From NCBI GenBank assembly GCA_016223245.1, contig JACRPL010000011.1, positions 28,707 through 92,706 on the forward strand: DNA of 64,000 nucleotides, written 5' to 3'. This stretch comes from Candidatus Saganbacteria bacterium. GTDB lineage: Bacteria; Margulisbacteria; WOR-1; XYC2-FULL-46-14; XYC2-FULL-37-10. Below the pieces are notes generated by a model. It was given only the letters and a program-made list of their open reading frames with translations. It searched no databases and was not told the DNA's origin. The translations under genes and the position numbers were made by a program. This document shows, one piece after another, positions 9,099-17,983 of this stretch. Position 1 is the stretch's first letter. The number at the start of each line of letters is the position of its first letter.

Positions 9099-10312
9099 TT
9101 TGTCACCAAAACTTTTATATGTTCCTTTCCCTGCCAGCCCAATTTATCGGTTGCAGTCACGGTGATCATTTTTTCCCCGGTCGATTCAGGCGATCCGGCG
9201 AATTGCAAAGTATAGACCCCGCCGTCAGAAGACATTTCGGCGTCCTGCGGCCCGCCAAAAGATGAAATATCGGCCAATACATTCAATATATCTGCCTCCC
9301 TGTCCTCGATCTTTACCTCTAATATTACAGGCGTTCCGCCGTTTAGCGCGATTGAATCCGGAACAACGGCTATATTTTTGATTTTTGGCGGAGTATTAAT
9401 TTTGCAATAATTTGAATACCCTTCATTGAAATTTAGCAGCCATCTTTGCCGGCCCTTGACCTTGGGGAACCTTGTGAGCAGGACCGCCGCTTCCGCCCTT
9501 GTGATCTCGCGTTCCGGCTCAAAGATAGCGGTCTTCCAAGATATCCCGCGGATGAGGCCTTTTTCCTTGGCGTTTGTAATTTGCGAATAATAAGGATAAT
9601 CCTTTGGGACATCGTAGAACACCGAGACGATCTCTTTTTCAAAGGTTGCTCCCTCCGCATTTAGCGAGGCCATGGCGGCTTCGCTTCTAGCGATCGGAAG
9701 GTCTACTCCGAAATTCCCGCTTGCATCCGGAAGCATTATTTTCCGGTCAATTATTTCTTTTATGAACGGGGCCCTCCAATGTTCTTTCGGGACGTCGTTT
9801 GAGACGTCTTTTAGCGGGATGCTTGTTTTATACCCTTCAGCCCTGCAGATCCAAGACGCAAGTTCCCCTCGCGTCAAGCTCTTGTTCAAATAAAAGTTAC
9901 CATCGGGAAACCCCTCTATTATTCCAAGTGTTGAAAGCGTGACGATCGAATTCCTTGCCCAGTGGGTCTTATAATTGAAGTAAACCTCCACGTCCGGATA
10001 AGTTATGATCCGCAGTATTTTGCGGGTAAATATTTGGTAATTGTCCCATTTGTCCCATGCTTCAATTTTTGAAAAATTTTTGCCCGGCGCAAGGACAAGC
10101 CCGCAGGTGAACGAATTTTTTTCTGCGCCGATCGATATGCCGTTCACTCTTGCCGCCGATAATTTTGGTCCTTCGCCTTTTAATATAAGCACGCTTAAGG
10201 ATGTGATCGTTCTGTCTTTTGGGGATAAGGAAGAGAGCACTTGCGCGCTTGATGCGCATGCCAATGCCAAAAAAATAATAAAAGCGGCATGCATAGACAG
10301 GGATTTTCGCAT
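9095..10312 (-). CDS. Exported protein with three SLH domains and an Ig-like domain
   Basis: A 405-aa protein with a signal peptide (about 1-23). A short Ig-like segment (about 25-110) is followed by three SLH repeats. The clearest motifs are SLTRGELASWICRAEG (first), PIARSEAAMASL (second) and EITRAEAAVLLTRFP (third), with proline-rich DVPKEHWRAPFIKEI and DVPKDYPYYSQI segments between. A C-terminal Ig-like domain (about 310-405) follows. SLH triplets bind secondary cell-wall polymer or peptidoglycan, so the protein is probably periplasmic or envelope-bridging. First gene of the four-gene minus-strand operon running to 4576, translationally coupled to the next gene. Confidence 0.85.
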   Translation of the reverse strand: MRKSLSMHAAFIIFLALACASSAQVLSSLSPKDRTITSLSVLILKGEGPKLSAARVNGISIGAEKNSFTCGLVLAPGKNFSKIEAWDKWDNYQIFTRKILRIITYPDVEVYFNYKTHWARNSIVTLSTLGIIEGFPDGNFYLNKSLTRGELASWICRAEGYKTSIPLKDVSNDVPKEHWRAPFIKEIIDRKIMLPDASGNFGVDLPIARSEAAMASLNAEGATFEKEIVSVFYDVPKDYPYYSQITNAKEKGLIRGISWKTAIFEPEREITRAEAAVLLTRFPKVKGRQRWLLNFNEGYSNYCKINTPPKIKNIAVVPDSIALNGGTPVILEVKIEDREADILNVLADISSFGGPQDAEMSSDGGVYTLQFAGSPESTGEKMITVTATDKLGWQGKEHIKVLVTK

Positions 10313-10320
10313 TTGAGTTT

Positions 10321-10349
10321 ATTTTAACCCGCCAGAGGCGGGCAGGCAA
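10321..10349 (-). promoter_or_regulatory. Promoter of the SLH/kinase operon, built on a palindromic repeat
   Basis: Minus-strand TTGCCT (10344-10349), a 17-bp spacer and TAAAAT (10321-10326). The A of the start ATG (10312) lies 9 nt past the -10 box, so at most 2 nt of leader are expected. The spacer and -35 box are the repeat with arms CCCGCC/GGCGGG (10328-10342) plus CAGGCAAG. The site sits back to back with the smc promoter. Confidence 0.5.
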
Positions 10350-10350
10350 G
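10328..10350. repeat. GC-rich palindromic repeat between divergent promoters
   Basis: CCCGCC, AGA, GGCGGG (10328-10342) followed by CAGGCAAG. It belongs to the CCTGCC/GGCAGG-type repeats also seen at 4502-4518 and 46357-46377. Confidence 0.65.
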
Positions 10351-10360
10351 CCCCGATGTG

Positions 10361-10369
10361 TGATATAAT
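10361..10369 (+). promoter_or_regulatory. Extended -10 promoter of smc, predicted leaderless
   Basis: TGATATAAT (10361-10369) is an extended -10 element. No convincing -35 box is present at 10341-10346. The ATG at 10377 lies 8 nt past the -10 box and no Shine-Dalgarno is present. Confidence 0.55.
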
Positions 10370-10376
10370 CTAAAAA

Positions 10377-12707
10377 ATGTATTTAAAATCTTTGGCTTTG
10401 AAAGGATTCAAGACTTTTGCGGACAAGGAAGAACTTGTTTTTGATTCTCAAACGGGCATTACGGCTGTCGTGGGCCCGAACGGCTGCGGAAAAAGCAATA
10501 TTGTTGACGCGTTCAGGTTCGCCTTGGGCGAGGGCAACATTCGAGAGCTTAGGGTCCATGCGCTCCCAGAGGTTGTTTTTGCGGGGACCGACTCCAGAAA
10601 GCCTCTTTCACTCGCCGAAGTTTCTCTTTCTTTCGATAATTCAAACCATGCCCTTCCAATAGATTATTCCGAAGTTTCCATCAAACGGCGGACATTTCGC
10701 GACGGAGAAAGCGAATTTTCGATCAACAGCCAAATTTGCAGGCTCAAGGATATCCGCGATCTTTTCTTGGATTCGGGATTGTCAACCCAGTCGATATCGA
10801 TCATGAGCCAAGGCAACGTCGACGCCGTGTTATCGTCAAAACCCGAGGATAGGCGCGCGATATTTGAAGAAGTTGCGGGCATCAGCAAATATAAAACAAG
10901 AAAAGTAGAAGCCGAAAAAAAGCTTATCATGTCCGAGCAGAATTTGCTGCGGATATCCGACCTTAAAGTTGAAATATCCGAACAATTGATCTCACTTGAG
11001 TCCCAGGCAAAGACCGCCAGCGAATATAAAGGCATACAAGAACAGCTTAAGTCGTTAGAGCTTGCAACTTTTAAAAAGCAGGCTAAACAGCTTTTGGAAA
11101 GAAAGGGCCAGGTATCGTCCGAACTTGAAAAGATAAAAAGATCAAACCAGGAAAAAGAAGACCAGAGAAAAAAAATATTCGAAGAGAAGGCTTTATTGGC
11201 CCAGCAATTGCGCGAAATTGAAAGATTAATCGATCAAACGCTTTTAGAAACCGATAGGGCCAAAGACCAGATCGAAGAAGAACGCGGCAATTTGGTCCTC
11301 GAAAAAGAAAGATATCTTTATTCGGAAAAAGGCAAGCTTAGGGACATAAAAGAAGAAGAACGGTTTTTAGTTTATGAAATAGGGAAAATTTCAGAAGATA
11401 TCAGGCTTCTGGAACTGAAGAAGACCGATCTTATTGAAAAAAGCAAAGACCTAGCTAAAGGCAGCCTGTCAGAATTCGGGGATTTCAAGGAAACGATCAG
11501 GCTTACGATCGATATTTCGCAAAAATTGAAAGAGATCTTGAGATCCGCGTTCGGAAAAACTCATGAGTACCTGAATTCGAGCAGCCAAGCCGAACAGTTC
11601 AATAAATTGCTTAACATCGAAAAATCCCATATAGACGAAGAGATGGAAGCTCGAAAGAAAGAAAATATTTTCAAGGCCAAAAAGCTTGAGGAACTCAAAG
11701 GCGCGATCAAGCTTGCCGAGGCAAGCCTAAAAGAACTTGAGCTTGCGACGGAAGAATTCATCAAAACGCCAATGGGCCAAATAGCGGCCGAGCTTGTAGA
11801 AAAAAGGAACAATGGATTAAAGAAGCTGGAAGAGCTAAGGCTGTCCCGGGAACAGGCATCGCTAAAACTTGAGGAATTGGAAAAGGCGTCGTATGGCGGG
11901 GCCGTTTCCAATGACGGGACATCCGACCTGATCAAGCAGGAGATATTTTTGGCGAAAATCGATTCGGAGCTTGCGCAGATCGAGTCGCACATAAGAGTCG
12001 AATATGGTCTAACATATGACGAGCTTCTCCAATTCCAAGACGAAAGCCCGAACGTATCAAAAAGCAAAAAAGAGATCGAGAGTTTGAAATATCGCTTAAG
12101 GGAGCTTGAGCCGGTCAATCTGCTTGCGATCGACGAATTTGAAAAATGCAAAGAAAGGAATTCTTTCGTCGAATCGCAGCATCAAGACATCGTTTTAGCC
12201 CGCGAAAACCTCAAAACCTTGATCACGGAGCTTGATCTAAAAGCGCGGGAGGATTTCATAAAAAGCATGGAGGCCTTGGCCGCGAATTTTTCGCAGGTAT
12301 TTTCCGAGCTTTTCGAAGGCGGCGAGGCAAAGATCGAGATCGAAAAAGATAAAGACGCGCTTGATGCCGGGATCGAAATATCCGTCAGGCCAAGGAACCG
12401 CAAATGGCTGCATTTGTCCCTGCTTTCTGGCGGGGAGAGATCTTTGACGGCGATCGCTTTGCTCTTTGCGATATTGAAAACATCCCCATCCCCAATATGT
12501 ATCCTTGACGAAGTGGATGCCGCGTTAGATGACGCGAATGTCGGCCGGTTTGCGGGATATCTAAAAAAATATGCCGAGGCTTCCCAGATCATTGTTATTA
12601 CCCACAATAAACGTACAATGGCCGTTGCAGATACGATCTATGGGATAACGATGGAAGAACCCGGAGTATCGAGAGTCCTATCGATGAAGCTTGAAAAGGC
12701 AGCGTGA
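10377..12707 (+). CDS. smc: SMC-family chromosome segregation ATPase, short form without a visible hinge
   Basis: A 776-aa SMC-type ABC ATPase. The N-terminal head has Walker A GPNGCGKS (33-40) and Q-loop SQG (144-146). The C-terminal head has the signature LSGGERS (683-689), Walker B ICILDEVDAALDD (707-719) and H-loop THN (742-744). Head sequences such as MYLKSLALKGFKTFAD and FEEVAGISKYKTRK are SMC-like rather than RecN- or SbcC-like. Canonical bacterial SMC is about 1,150-1,200 aa with a globular hinge of about 150 aa. Here the two coiled-coil arms (about 170-365 and 405-575) are joined by only about 40 residues (near 365-405), with no recognisable hinge and no CxxC zinc hook. scpA/scpB are not nearby. 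It could be the chromosomal SMC in reduced form or a specialised paralogue. The downstream exported gene begins 4 bp after the stop. Confidence 0.85.
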   Translation: MYLKSLALKGFKTFADKEELVFDSQTGITAVVGPNGCGKSNIVDAFRFALGEGNIRELRVHALPEVVFAGTDSRKPLSLAEVSLSFDNSNHALPIDYSEVSIKRRTFRDGESEFSINSQICRLKDIRDLFLDSGLSTQSISIMSQGNVDAVLSSKPEDRRAIFEEVAGISKYKTRKVEAEKKLIMSEQNLLRISDLKVEISEQLISLESQAKTASEYKGIQEQLKSLELATFKKQAKQLLERKGQVSSELEKIKRSNQEKEDQRKKIFEEKALLAQQLREIERLIDQTLLETDRAKDQIEEERGNLVLEKERYLYSEKGKLRDIKEEERFLVYEIGKISEDIRLLELKKTDLIEKSKDLAKGSLSEFGDFKETIRLTIDISQKLKEILRSAFGKTHEYLNSSSQAEQFNKLLNIEKSHIDEEMEARKKENIFKAKKLEELKGAIKLAEASLKELELATEEFIKTPMGQIAAELVEKRNNGLKKLEELRLSREQASLKLEELEKASYGGAVSNDGTSDLIKQEIFLAKIDSELAQIESHIRVEYGLTYDELLQFQDESPNVSKSKKEIESLKYRLRELEPVNLLAIDEFEKCKERNSFVESQHQDIVLARENLKTLITELDLKAREDFIKSMEALAANFSQVFSELFEGGEAKIEIEKDKDALDAGIEISVRPRNRKWLHLSLLSGGERSLTAIALLFAILKTSPSPICILDEVDAALDDANVGRFAGYLKKYAEASQIIVITHNKRTMAVADTIYGITMEEPGVSRVLSMKLEKAA

Positions 12708-12711
12708 TCCA

Positions 12712-15378
12712 ATGCGCTTTGCATTAGGCGTATTATTTTTAATTTTTTTATCTCCAGCTCTTGCCGCAAATATGCCTGCGCCGCAATGGGGCGAAAAAGG
12801 GATCACAATAAACAGTACCCCAGGTAATACCGTCCAACAGCATCCAAAGGTCGCTAAGATCGGAAGTTCCGAATATGCCGTTGTTTTTGAGGATTTTCGG
12901 TCGGGCAATTCGGGGCTATACCTGCAAAAGATAAATGAAAGCGGCAATCTCCTCTGGGATAAAAAAGGGTCGCCCGCAACCAATCTTAAATGCGAGCATC
13001 TTTATCCGCAAATTTTATCCAATAATTCAAATGAAGCATATATCGTTTGGCAAGACAATAGAAGCAATACTTTTAATGTATATTTGCAAAAGATCGATCT
13101 TAACGGGAACTCCATTTTCCCCCAGAATGGGATAAGGATATGCGGAACAACCGAATATCAGGTATTTCCTGAAATGATCTTGGCCCAAGACGGCGGGGTT
13201 ATTATTTCTTGGGTTGACTATCGTTCAAAAGAAGAAGACATATATGCGCAAAAAGTAAGCCCGAACGGTGAAAAACTTTGGGGAGAAAACGGAGCCCCTG
13301 TTTGTACTCTGCGCGGGACACAATGGTCGCAGAAGATCGTTCAAGACGGGTCGGGCGGGGCTATCATAGTTTGGGCCGACAGGAGGTCGGGAGATTTTGA
13401 TATTTACGCCCAGCATTTGGATCCTTCGGGAAAAGCCCTTTGGCCCATAAATGGCATTGCTGTTTGTAAAAAACCGGGAAACCAGGAAAATCCAAAAATA
13501 GTCCAAAATGGCCTTTCCGGCGCGTACATCGCATGGTCTGAAAATGGGGCTGATGAGGTCGGAATATATGTTCAAAATATGGATCCGTTCGGCCGTCAAA
13601 CCTTTGGCGAATTAGGGGTCAAGGCCTCAAAAGTCTTTTTGAAGCCCGGAGCTTTCGATATTGGAAAAGACAACAATAATAATGCGATCCTTGCCTGGAG
13701 CGATTCGAATGCGGGAGATCCGGACATCTATATGCAAAAGATATCAAGCGACGGGACGCTATTGCTTGGCGACGAGGGACTGCCGGTCGCGAGGATAGGC
13801 GGCGCGCAGGAGGATCCTAAAATATTCGGGACCGCAAAATTAACCGTTGTTTGGGAAGACCTTCGGGGGAACGGCCGCCAATTATTTATACAGGAATATA
13901 ATGAAGATACTGTCCCGCAATTTAGCGACAATGGGATGCCGATATCATTGGGCCAGCATAACGCGCGATCGGCGGATATTGATCTCTCATCCGATATGTC
14001 CGCGCTCATTTTATATCAAGACGATAAACACGGCAATTTTGATATATATGCCCAAAAACTGACCAATTCCGGAGGAAGAGAATTTGGCGACCACGGAATG
14101 ATCGTCAATAATGCGATAGGATCCGTTATGAGGCAGAATATGCGGGCGAGAGCCGACAATAAAAATAATATTTTTGCCGTTTTTGAGGACAAAAGGTCCG
14201 GACAGCTAAATGTATACGCCCAAAAGATAGGGCCTTCAGGGAAATTGCTTTGGGGAAAAAATGCGGTCCCAGTCGGAGCATTAAAAACCATGCAGGTTGA
14301 CCCCGATGTTGTTCCCGACCATAAAGGCGGAGCTTATATTGTCTGGGAAGATTTTAGGGAAGCACAGCCTATGATCTATTTTCAACATTTCAATGAAAAA
14401 GGAGAAGCGCAAATAAGCCATGGAGCAAGGCTTACCCCGTGGGCCATAACACTTGGGCAGAAAAAACCAAGAATTATAACCGATCAAAAAAATGGCGCAA
14501 TTGTTGTATTTGTTGATGATAGAAGCAATTTGAACGAAGACGATATTTATGCCCAAAGGATAAGCTTTAAAGATAATTCTTTGCTCTCAAAAAACGGGAA
14601 ACTTGTTTCTGCTGGGAATGGGAATCAAGGCGATCCGCGCATTTCCCCTAGATCATTGATCATAACTTGGACCGATTATAGGGCGGGCGACAGGAATTCC
14701 GATATTTACGCCCAAAAGATCGATCTGTCGTTAAATACAAAATGGGAAGAAGACGGCATTCCTATATGCCAAGCTCCAGATTCCCAAAGGGATCCCGCGA
14801 TCATTGACGATGGGAAAGGCGGAGCAATAATCACATGGACGGATAAGGGCGGCGGCAATTATGATATTTACGCGCAAAGGGTCAATAAAGATGGACAAGT
14901 TTTGTGGATAAAAGACGGGGTTCCTGTCTGCCAGGAAGGTGGGGCTCAGCAACAGCCAAAAATTGTTCCGACAAATCCCGGAGAAAGTTTTATTGCATGG
15001 GAAGATTTTAGGTTCAGCGATTGGGATATTTACGCGCAGTCATTGGATGGCCAGGGAAGGATAGGGGCCAATCCTGATGGCATTCCTGTTTGCAGGCTCC
15101 CGGGCACCCAGTACTCTCACGATGTCGCGCGATATTCGGATAAAATATTAACAGCTTGGGAAGATTACAGGAATCAAAATAAATATAATATATATCTGCA
15201 GGCATTCAGTTTATCCGGAGAAAAGATATTAAAAGATGGCGGGATATTAATTGATGGGACGCAAAACGGAGGGAGAACCCCCCAATTAGCCCCGTTGAAT
15301 GATAAAGAATTCGTATTAGTCTGGGAAGATCGCGCCGACGGCCGGCACGATCTTTCAGCCCAAAAATTTAGATTTTAG
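12712..15378 (+). CDS. Exported protein with about 16 propeller-like repeats
   Basis: An 888-aa protein with a signal peptide ([19 protein letters not shown]). The mature part is built from about 16 repeats of roughly 50 residues. Each contains a pattern like W-x-D-x-R-x-G-x-x-D-I-Y-A-Q-K-[IVL] followed by a Gly-rich turn and LW; examples are [13 protein letters not shown] and [15 protein letters not shown]. Regular repeats of this kind form beta-propellers or related solenoids that bind ligands or carry surface contacts. I know no precise function. I chose the ATG at 12712, just after the smc stop, because it puts the signal peptide at the N-terminus. An in-frame TTG at 12691 would overlap smc. 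Its 3' end overlaps the convergent metK by 11 bp. A similar WTDFRD...YEIYFQK motif occurs near the C-terminus of the giant protein at 42332-58177. Confidence 0.75.
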   Translation: MRFALGVLFLIFLSPALAANMPAPQWGEKGITINSTPGNTVQQHPKVAKIGSSEYAVVFEDFRSGNSGLYLQKINESGNLLWDKKGSPATNLKCEHLYPQILSNNSNEAYIVWQDNRSNTFNVYLQKIDLNGNSIFPQNGIRICGTTEYQVFPEMILAQDGGVIISWVDYRSKEEDIYAQKVSPNGEKLWGENGAPVCTLRGTQWSQKIVQDGSGGAIIVWADRRSGDFDIYAQHLDPSGKALWPINGIAVCKKPGNQENPKIVQNGLSGAYIAWSENGADEVGIYVQNMDPFGRQTFGELGVKASKVFLKPGAFDIGKDNNNNAILAWSDSNAGDPDIYMQKISSDGTLLLGDEGLPVARIGGAQEDPKIFGTAKLTVVWEDLRGNGRQLFIQEYNEDTVPQFSDNGMPISLGQHNARSADIDLSSDMSALILYQDDKHGNFDIYAQKLTNSGGREFGDHGMIVNNAIGSVMRQNMRARADNKNNIFAVFEDKRSGQLNVYAQKIGPSGKLLWGKNAVPVGALKTMQVDPDVVPDHKGGAYIVWEDFREAQPMIYFQHFNEKGEAQISHGARLTPWAITLGQKKPRIITDQKNGAIVVFVDDRSNLNEDDIYAQRISFKDNSLLSKNGKLVSAGNGNQGDPRISPRSLIITWTDYRAGDRNSDIYAQKIDLSLNTKWEEDGIPICQAPDSQRDPAIIDDGKGGAIITWTDKGGGNYDIYAQRVNKDGQVLWIKDGVPVCQEGGAQQQPKIVPTNPGESFIAWEDFRFSDWDIYAQSLDGQGRIGANPDGIPVCRLPGTQYSHDVARYSDKILTAWEDYRNQNKYNIYLQAFSLSGEKILKDGGILIDGTQNGGRTPQLAPLNDKEFVLVWEDRADGRHDLSAQKFRF

Positions 15379-16564
15379 CTGCCGCTTTTTTCAATGCTTC
15401 GGCCTTGTCAGTTCTTTCCCAAGGCAAGTTCAGTTCCGGCCTTCCAAAATGCCCGTACGCCGCGACTTGCTTATAATGGGGTTTTCTTAAGTCCAAGCTC
15501 TTGATCAATAATCCCGCACGCAAGTCAAAATGTGCGTCGATCAATTCGGCTATTTTATCTTCAGATATCTTTCCCGTGCCAAATGTATCAACCATGATAG
15601 AAAGCGGTTTGGCAACGCCTATCGCGTATGCAAGCTGAACTTCGCACTTTGTGGCAAGCCCTGCCGCTACGACATTTTTTGCCACATACCTTGCCGCATA
15701 AGTACCTGAACGATCAACTTTGGTCGGGTCTTTTCCGGAAAATGCTCCGCCGCCGTGTCTTGCGTAACCGCCATATGTATCAACAATGATCTTTCGCCCT
15801 GTAACACCAGTATCGCCTTGCGGGCCGCCGATAACAAAACGTCCGGTTGGGTTTACATAGTACTTGATCTTGTCGTCAACCAAATTTTGAGGAAGTATCG
15901 GGATGATAACCCTCTCGATGATCTCTTCTCTTATTTTTTTGACATCAACTTCCGGGGCATGCTGCGCCGCGATCAAAACCGTATCGATCCTAACAGGCCT
16001 CCCTTTGTCATACTCAACGGTAACCTGTGATTTTCCATCAGGCCTTAAATATGAAAGTTCGCCTGTTTTTCTGACATCGGCCAGTTTCTTAGCCAATCTA
16101 TGGGACAGGGTAATTGGGAGAGGCATAAGCTCTGGTGTTTCGTCATTAGCATATCCAAACATCAATCCTTGATCTCCGGCTCCTATTGATTCAAGGTCTT
16201 CTTTTATAACTTCGCCGCCGCGGATCTCTAGCGCTTTATCAACTCCGCGAGCGATATCCTTACTTTGTTCTTTTAGAGAAACCAAAACACCGCATGTTTC
16301 ATAGTCGAAACCGTATTTCGCGCGGGTATATCCGATCTCCTTAATTGTATCTCTAACTATCTGGGGAATCTCGACATATGATCCTGTTGTAACCTCACCC
16401 GCTACAACGCATAAACCATTTGTTACAAGAGTCTCAACGGCAACTCGGGCAACGGGGTCTTTCGCAATGATCGCATCGAGGATCGCATCGGACACTTGGT
16501 CGCAGACTTTATCGGGGTGGCCTTCGGTCACGGACTCGGACGTGAAAAGATATCTTTTTTCCAT
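15368..16564 (-). CDS. metK: S-adenosylmethionine synthetase
   Basis: A 398-aa enzyme making S-adenosylmethionine from methionine and ATP. Signatures: [19 protein letters not shown] at the N-terminus (metal/ATP binding), [12 protein letters not shown] in the middle, and [16 protein letters not shown] (P-loop-like). The length fits the family. The ATG at 16562-16564 is preceded by GGAGGAG (16571-16577) six bases upstream, which makes it a far better start than the in-frame codon at 16594. A TTGACA/TATGAT promoter lies 40-70 bp upstream. No SAM-responsive riboswitch is visible in the short leader of about 36 nt. Confidence 0.97.
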   Translation of the reverse strand: MEKRYLFTSESVTEGHPDKVCDQVSDAILDAIIAKDPVARVAVETLVTNGLCVVAGEVTTGSYVEIPQIVRDTIKEIGYTRAKYGFDYETCGVLVSLKEQSKDIARGVDKALEIRGGEVIKEDLESIGAGDQGLMFGYANDETPELMPLPITLSHRLAKKLADVRKTGELSYLRPDGKSQVTVEYDKGRPVRIDTVLIAAQHAPEVDVKKIREEIIERVIIPILPQNLVDDKIKYYVNPTGRFVIGGPQGDTGVTGRKIIVDTYGGYARHGGGAFSGKDPTKVDRSGTYAARYVAKNVVAAGLATKCEVQLAYAIGVAKPLSIMVDTFGTGKISEDKIAELIDAHFDLRAGLLIKSLDLRKPHYKQVAAYGHFGRPELNLPWERTDKAEALKKAAAKI

Positions 16565-16606
16565 TTTTAACTCCTCCCTCTTACGAGCGGACAAGATATT
16601 GAAATA

Positions 16607-16635
16607 ATCATATTATATTAAATTTGATTTGTCAA
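16607..16635 (-). promoter_or_regulatory. metK promoter
   Basis: Minus-strand TTGACA (16630-16635), 17-bp spacer, TATGAT (16607-16612). Predicted +1 is near 16600, giving a leader of about 36 nt with a strong GGAGGAG ribosome binding site. The -35 region abuts the divergent peptidase promoter. Confidence 0.65.
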
Positions 16636-16652
16636 TTACTACGGGATATAAT
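16624..16652 (+). promoter_or_regulatory. Promoter of the M15-type peptidase gene, predicted leaderless
   Basis: TTGATT (16624-16629), 17-bp spacer, TATAAT (16647-16652). The +1 expected 7 nt later is the A of the ATG at 16659. No Shine-Dalgarno lies before that ATG. Confidence 0.65.
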
Positions 16653-16658
16653 CACTTC

Positions 16659-17087
16659 ATGGGCAACTTATCCGAACACTTCAGCAACGAAGATTTTAAG
16701 TGCACGTGCGACCTTTGCAAGGGCGAAGAGTTCCGCATTCACTTGGGGCTTGTTGGGGCGCTTGAGATGATAGCCGAGCATTTTAATAAAAGAGTCCTTG
16801 TCGGCTCGGCTTATTGGTGCGATAAATATTATGAGAGCTTGAACCGCAGCCGAAGAAGCTACCATACAAACGGCAAAGCCGCGCATATAAGGATCGACGG
16901 CGTTGAACTAAAGGATCTTTTTAAATTTGTTGAGACAATTCCGGGATTGAACGGGATAGGCTTTTATCCAAAAGAGAATTTTGTCCATATCGATACGAGA
17001 CCGATCGAAAAAAAAGAAACCTGGATCAAAGAAGGGGAAACTTACAGCCTGCCGACTTCCGACAAACGAAGCCTTTATGGCCTCTAA
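16659..17087 (+). CDS. Peptidase M15-type (D-Ala-D-Ala carboxypeptidase-like) domain protein
   Basis: A 142-aa single-domain protein resembling the M15 C-terminal catalytic fold (VanY/zinc D-Ala-D-Ala peptidase-like), which cleaves peptidoglycan peptides or serves as a phage or envelope hydrolase. The zinc-site pattern is visible: SYHTNGKAAHI (His 69) and FVHIDTR (His 110). The usual metal-ligand Asp of the S-x-H-x-x-G-x-A-x-D motif is replaced by His 76. Zinc binding may be kept with three His, or activity may be lost. There is no signal peptide, so it is predicted cytoplasmic unless released otherwise. The first ATG fits the leaderless promoter. The gene overlaps the xer gene by 11 bp. Confidence 0.7.
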   Translation: MGNLSEHFSNEDFKCTCDLCKGEEFRIHLGLVGALEMIAEHFNKRVLVGSAYWCDKYYESLNRSRRSYHTNGKAAHIRIDGVELKDLFKFVETIPGLNGIGFYPKENFVHIDTRPIEKKETWIKEGETYSLPTSDKRSLYGL

Positions 17088-17967
17088 TCTCGAACCTGTC
17101 GAAGCATACCTCAAATCTCTAAAAGCCGAAAGAAATTATTCCCTGTATACTATTAAAAATTATAATATTGATTTGATCGATCTTCTGGGTTTCTTGAAAG
17201 ATAGGTCTGTTTTTTTGTTGAAGCGCGATGATGCCAGAAGGTTTCTTTATTATCTTGAAGAAAATAAATTCAAAAGAAGTTCTCTTGCGAGAAAAATATC
17301 CGCTTGCAGATCTTTTTACACTTGGCTTATGAGGGAAAAATATATCAATGAAAATCCATTCAAGCTTCTTTCGACCCCAAAACTCGAAAAGAAACTGCCG
17401 AATTTTCTTTACAGGAATGAAACAGATAAATTGTTTAATGTCTTTTCGGGACCCGAATTCCATGATGTTCGCGATAAGGCGATCATTGAATTATTGTACG
17501 GGAGCGGTATCCGCGTTTCGGAAGCCGTAAAACTTAATCTTTCGGATATCGATCTTTTTTCCGGCGAAGTAAGGGTCATGGGAAAAGGATCCAAAGAAAG
17601 GATAACATTGATCGGCAGTAAAGCCATTGAAGCTTTGAGGGCATATATAAAAGAAGCTAGGCCGAAATTAATGGCCGGTGAAACAAGGGCTGTTTTCTTA
17701 GGCCGGGGCGGGGGACGATTGACGCAAAGGAGCATTGAAAGGCTTATAAAAAAGTGGATAAAGCGCGCGAAGATCGATAAAAATGTTACACCCCATACTT
17801 TGCGTCATTCGTTTGCGACGCATTTATTGGACAGCGGCGCCGATCTGCGGTCCGTCCAGGAGCTTTTGGGACACGCTTCGCTTTCAACAACTCAAGTATA
17901 CACGCATATCACCAAGGAGCGGATGAAATCCGTATATAATTCTTCGCATCCCAGGGCCAAACGTTAA
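17077..17967 (+). CDS. xerC: Site-specific tyrosine recombinase, XerC/XerD type
   Basis: A 296-aa integrase-family recombinase of Xer length, which resolves chromosome dimers at dif. The N-terminal SAM-like core-binding domain covers about 1-90. The catalytic residues are in place: Arg 146 (SGIRVSEA), Lys 170, His 240 and Arg 243 (HTLRHSFATH), His 266 (LGHASLSTT) and nucleophile Tyr 275 (VYTHIT). I chose the ATG at 17077, which overlaps the peptidase stop. An upstream in-frame start at 16981 would add a highly basic tail lying wholly in the other gene. Whether it is XerC, XerD or a sole XerH-like enzyme cannot be told here, so the symbol is provisional. Confidence 0.88.
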   Translation: MASNLEPVEAYLKSLKAERNYSLYTIKNYNIDLIDLLGFLKDRSVFLLKRDDARRFLYYLEENKFKRSSLARKISACRSFYTWLMREKYINENPFKLLSTPKLEKKLPNFLYRNETDKLFNVFSGPEFHDVRDKAIIELLYGSGIRVSEAVKLNLSDIDLFSGEVRVMGKGSKERITLIGSKAIEALRAYIKEARPKLMAGETRAVFLGRGGGRLTQRSIERLIKKWIKRAKIDKNVTPHTLRHSFATHLLDSGADLRSVQELLGHASLSTTQVYTHITKERMKSVYNSSHPRAKR

Positions 17968-17976
17968 TGATATAAT
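17968..17976 (+). promoter_or_regulatory. Extended -10 promoter of tamB-bamA, predicted leaderless
   Basis: TGATATAAT directly follows the xer stop codon. The A of the tamB ATG (17984) lies 8 nt past the -10 box, so no room is left for a leader or Shine-Dalgarno. Confidence 0.55.
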
Positions 17977-17983
17977 TGGTTTG

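Noticed and set aside
10377..12707. RecN or SbcC/Rad50 instead of SMC
   Set aside because: The start (LKGFKTFAD), the EEVAGISKYKTRK segment and the C-terminal LSGGERSLTAIALLFAI are SMC-type; no zinc-hook CxxC and no RecN-specific features.
15368..16658. SAM riboswitch before metK
   Set aside because: The leader from the predicted start of transcription is about 36 nt, too short for known SAM riboswitches, and shows only the Shine-Dalgarno.
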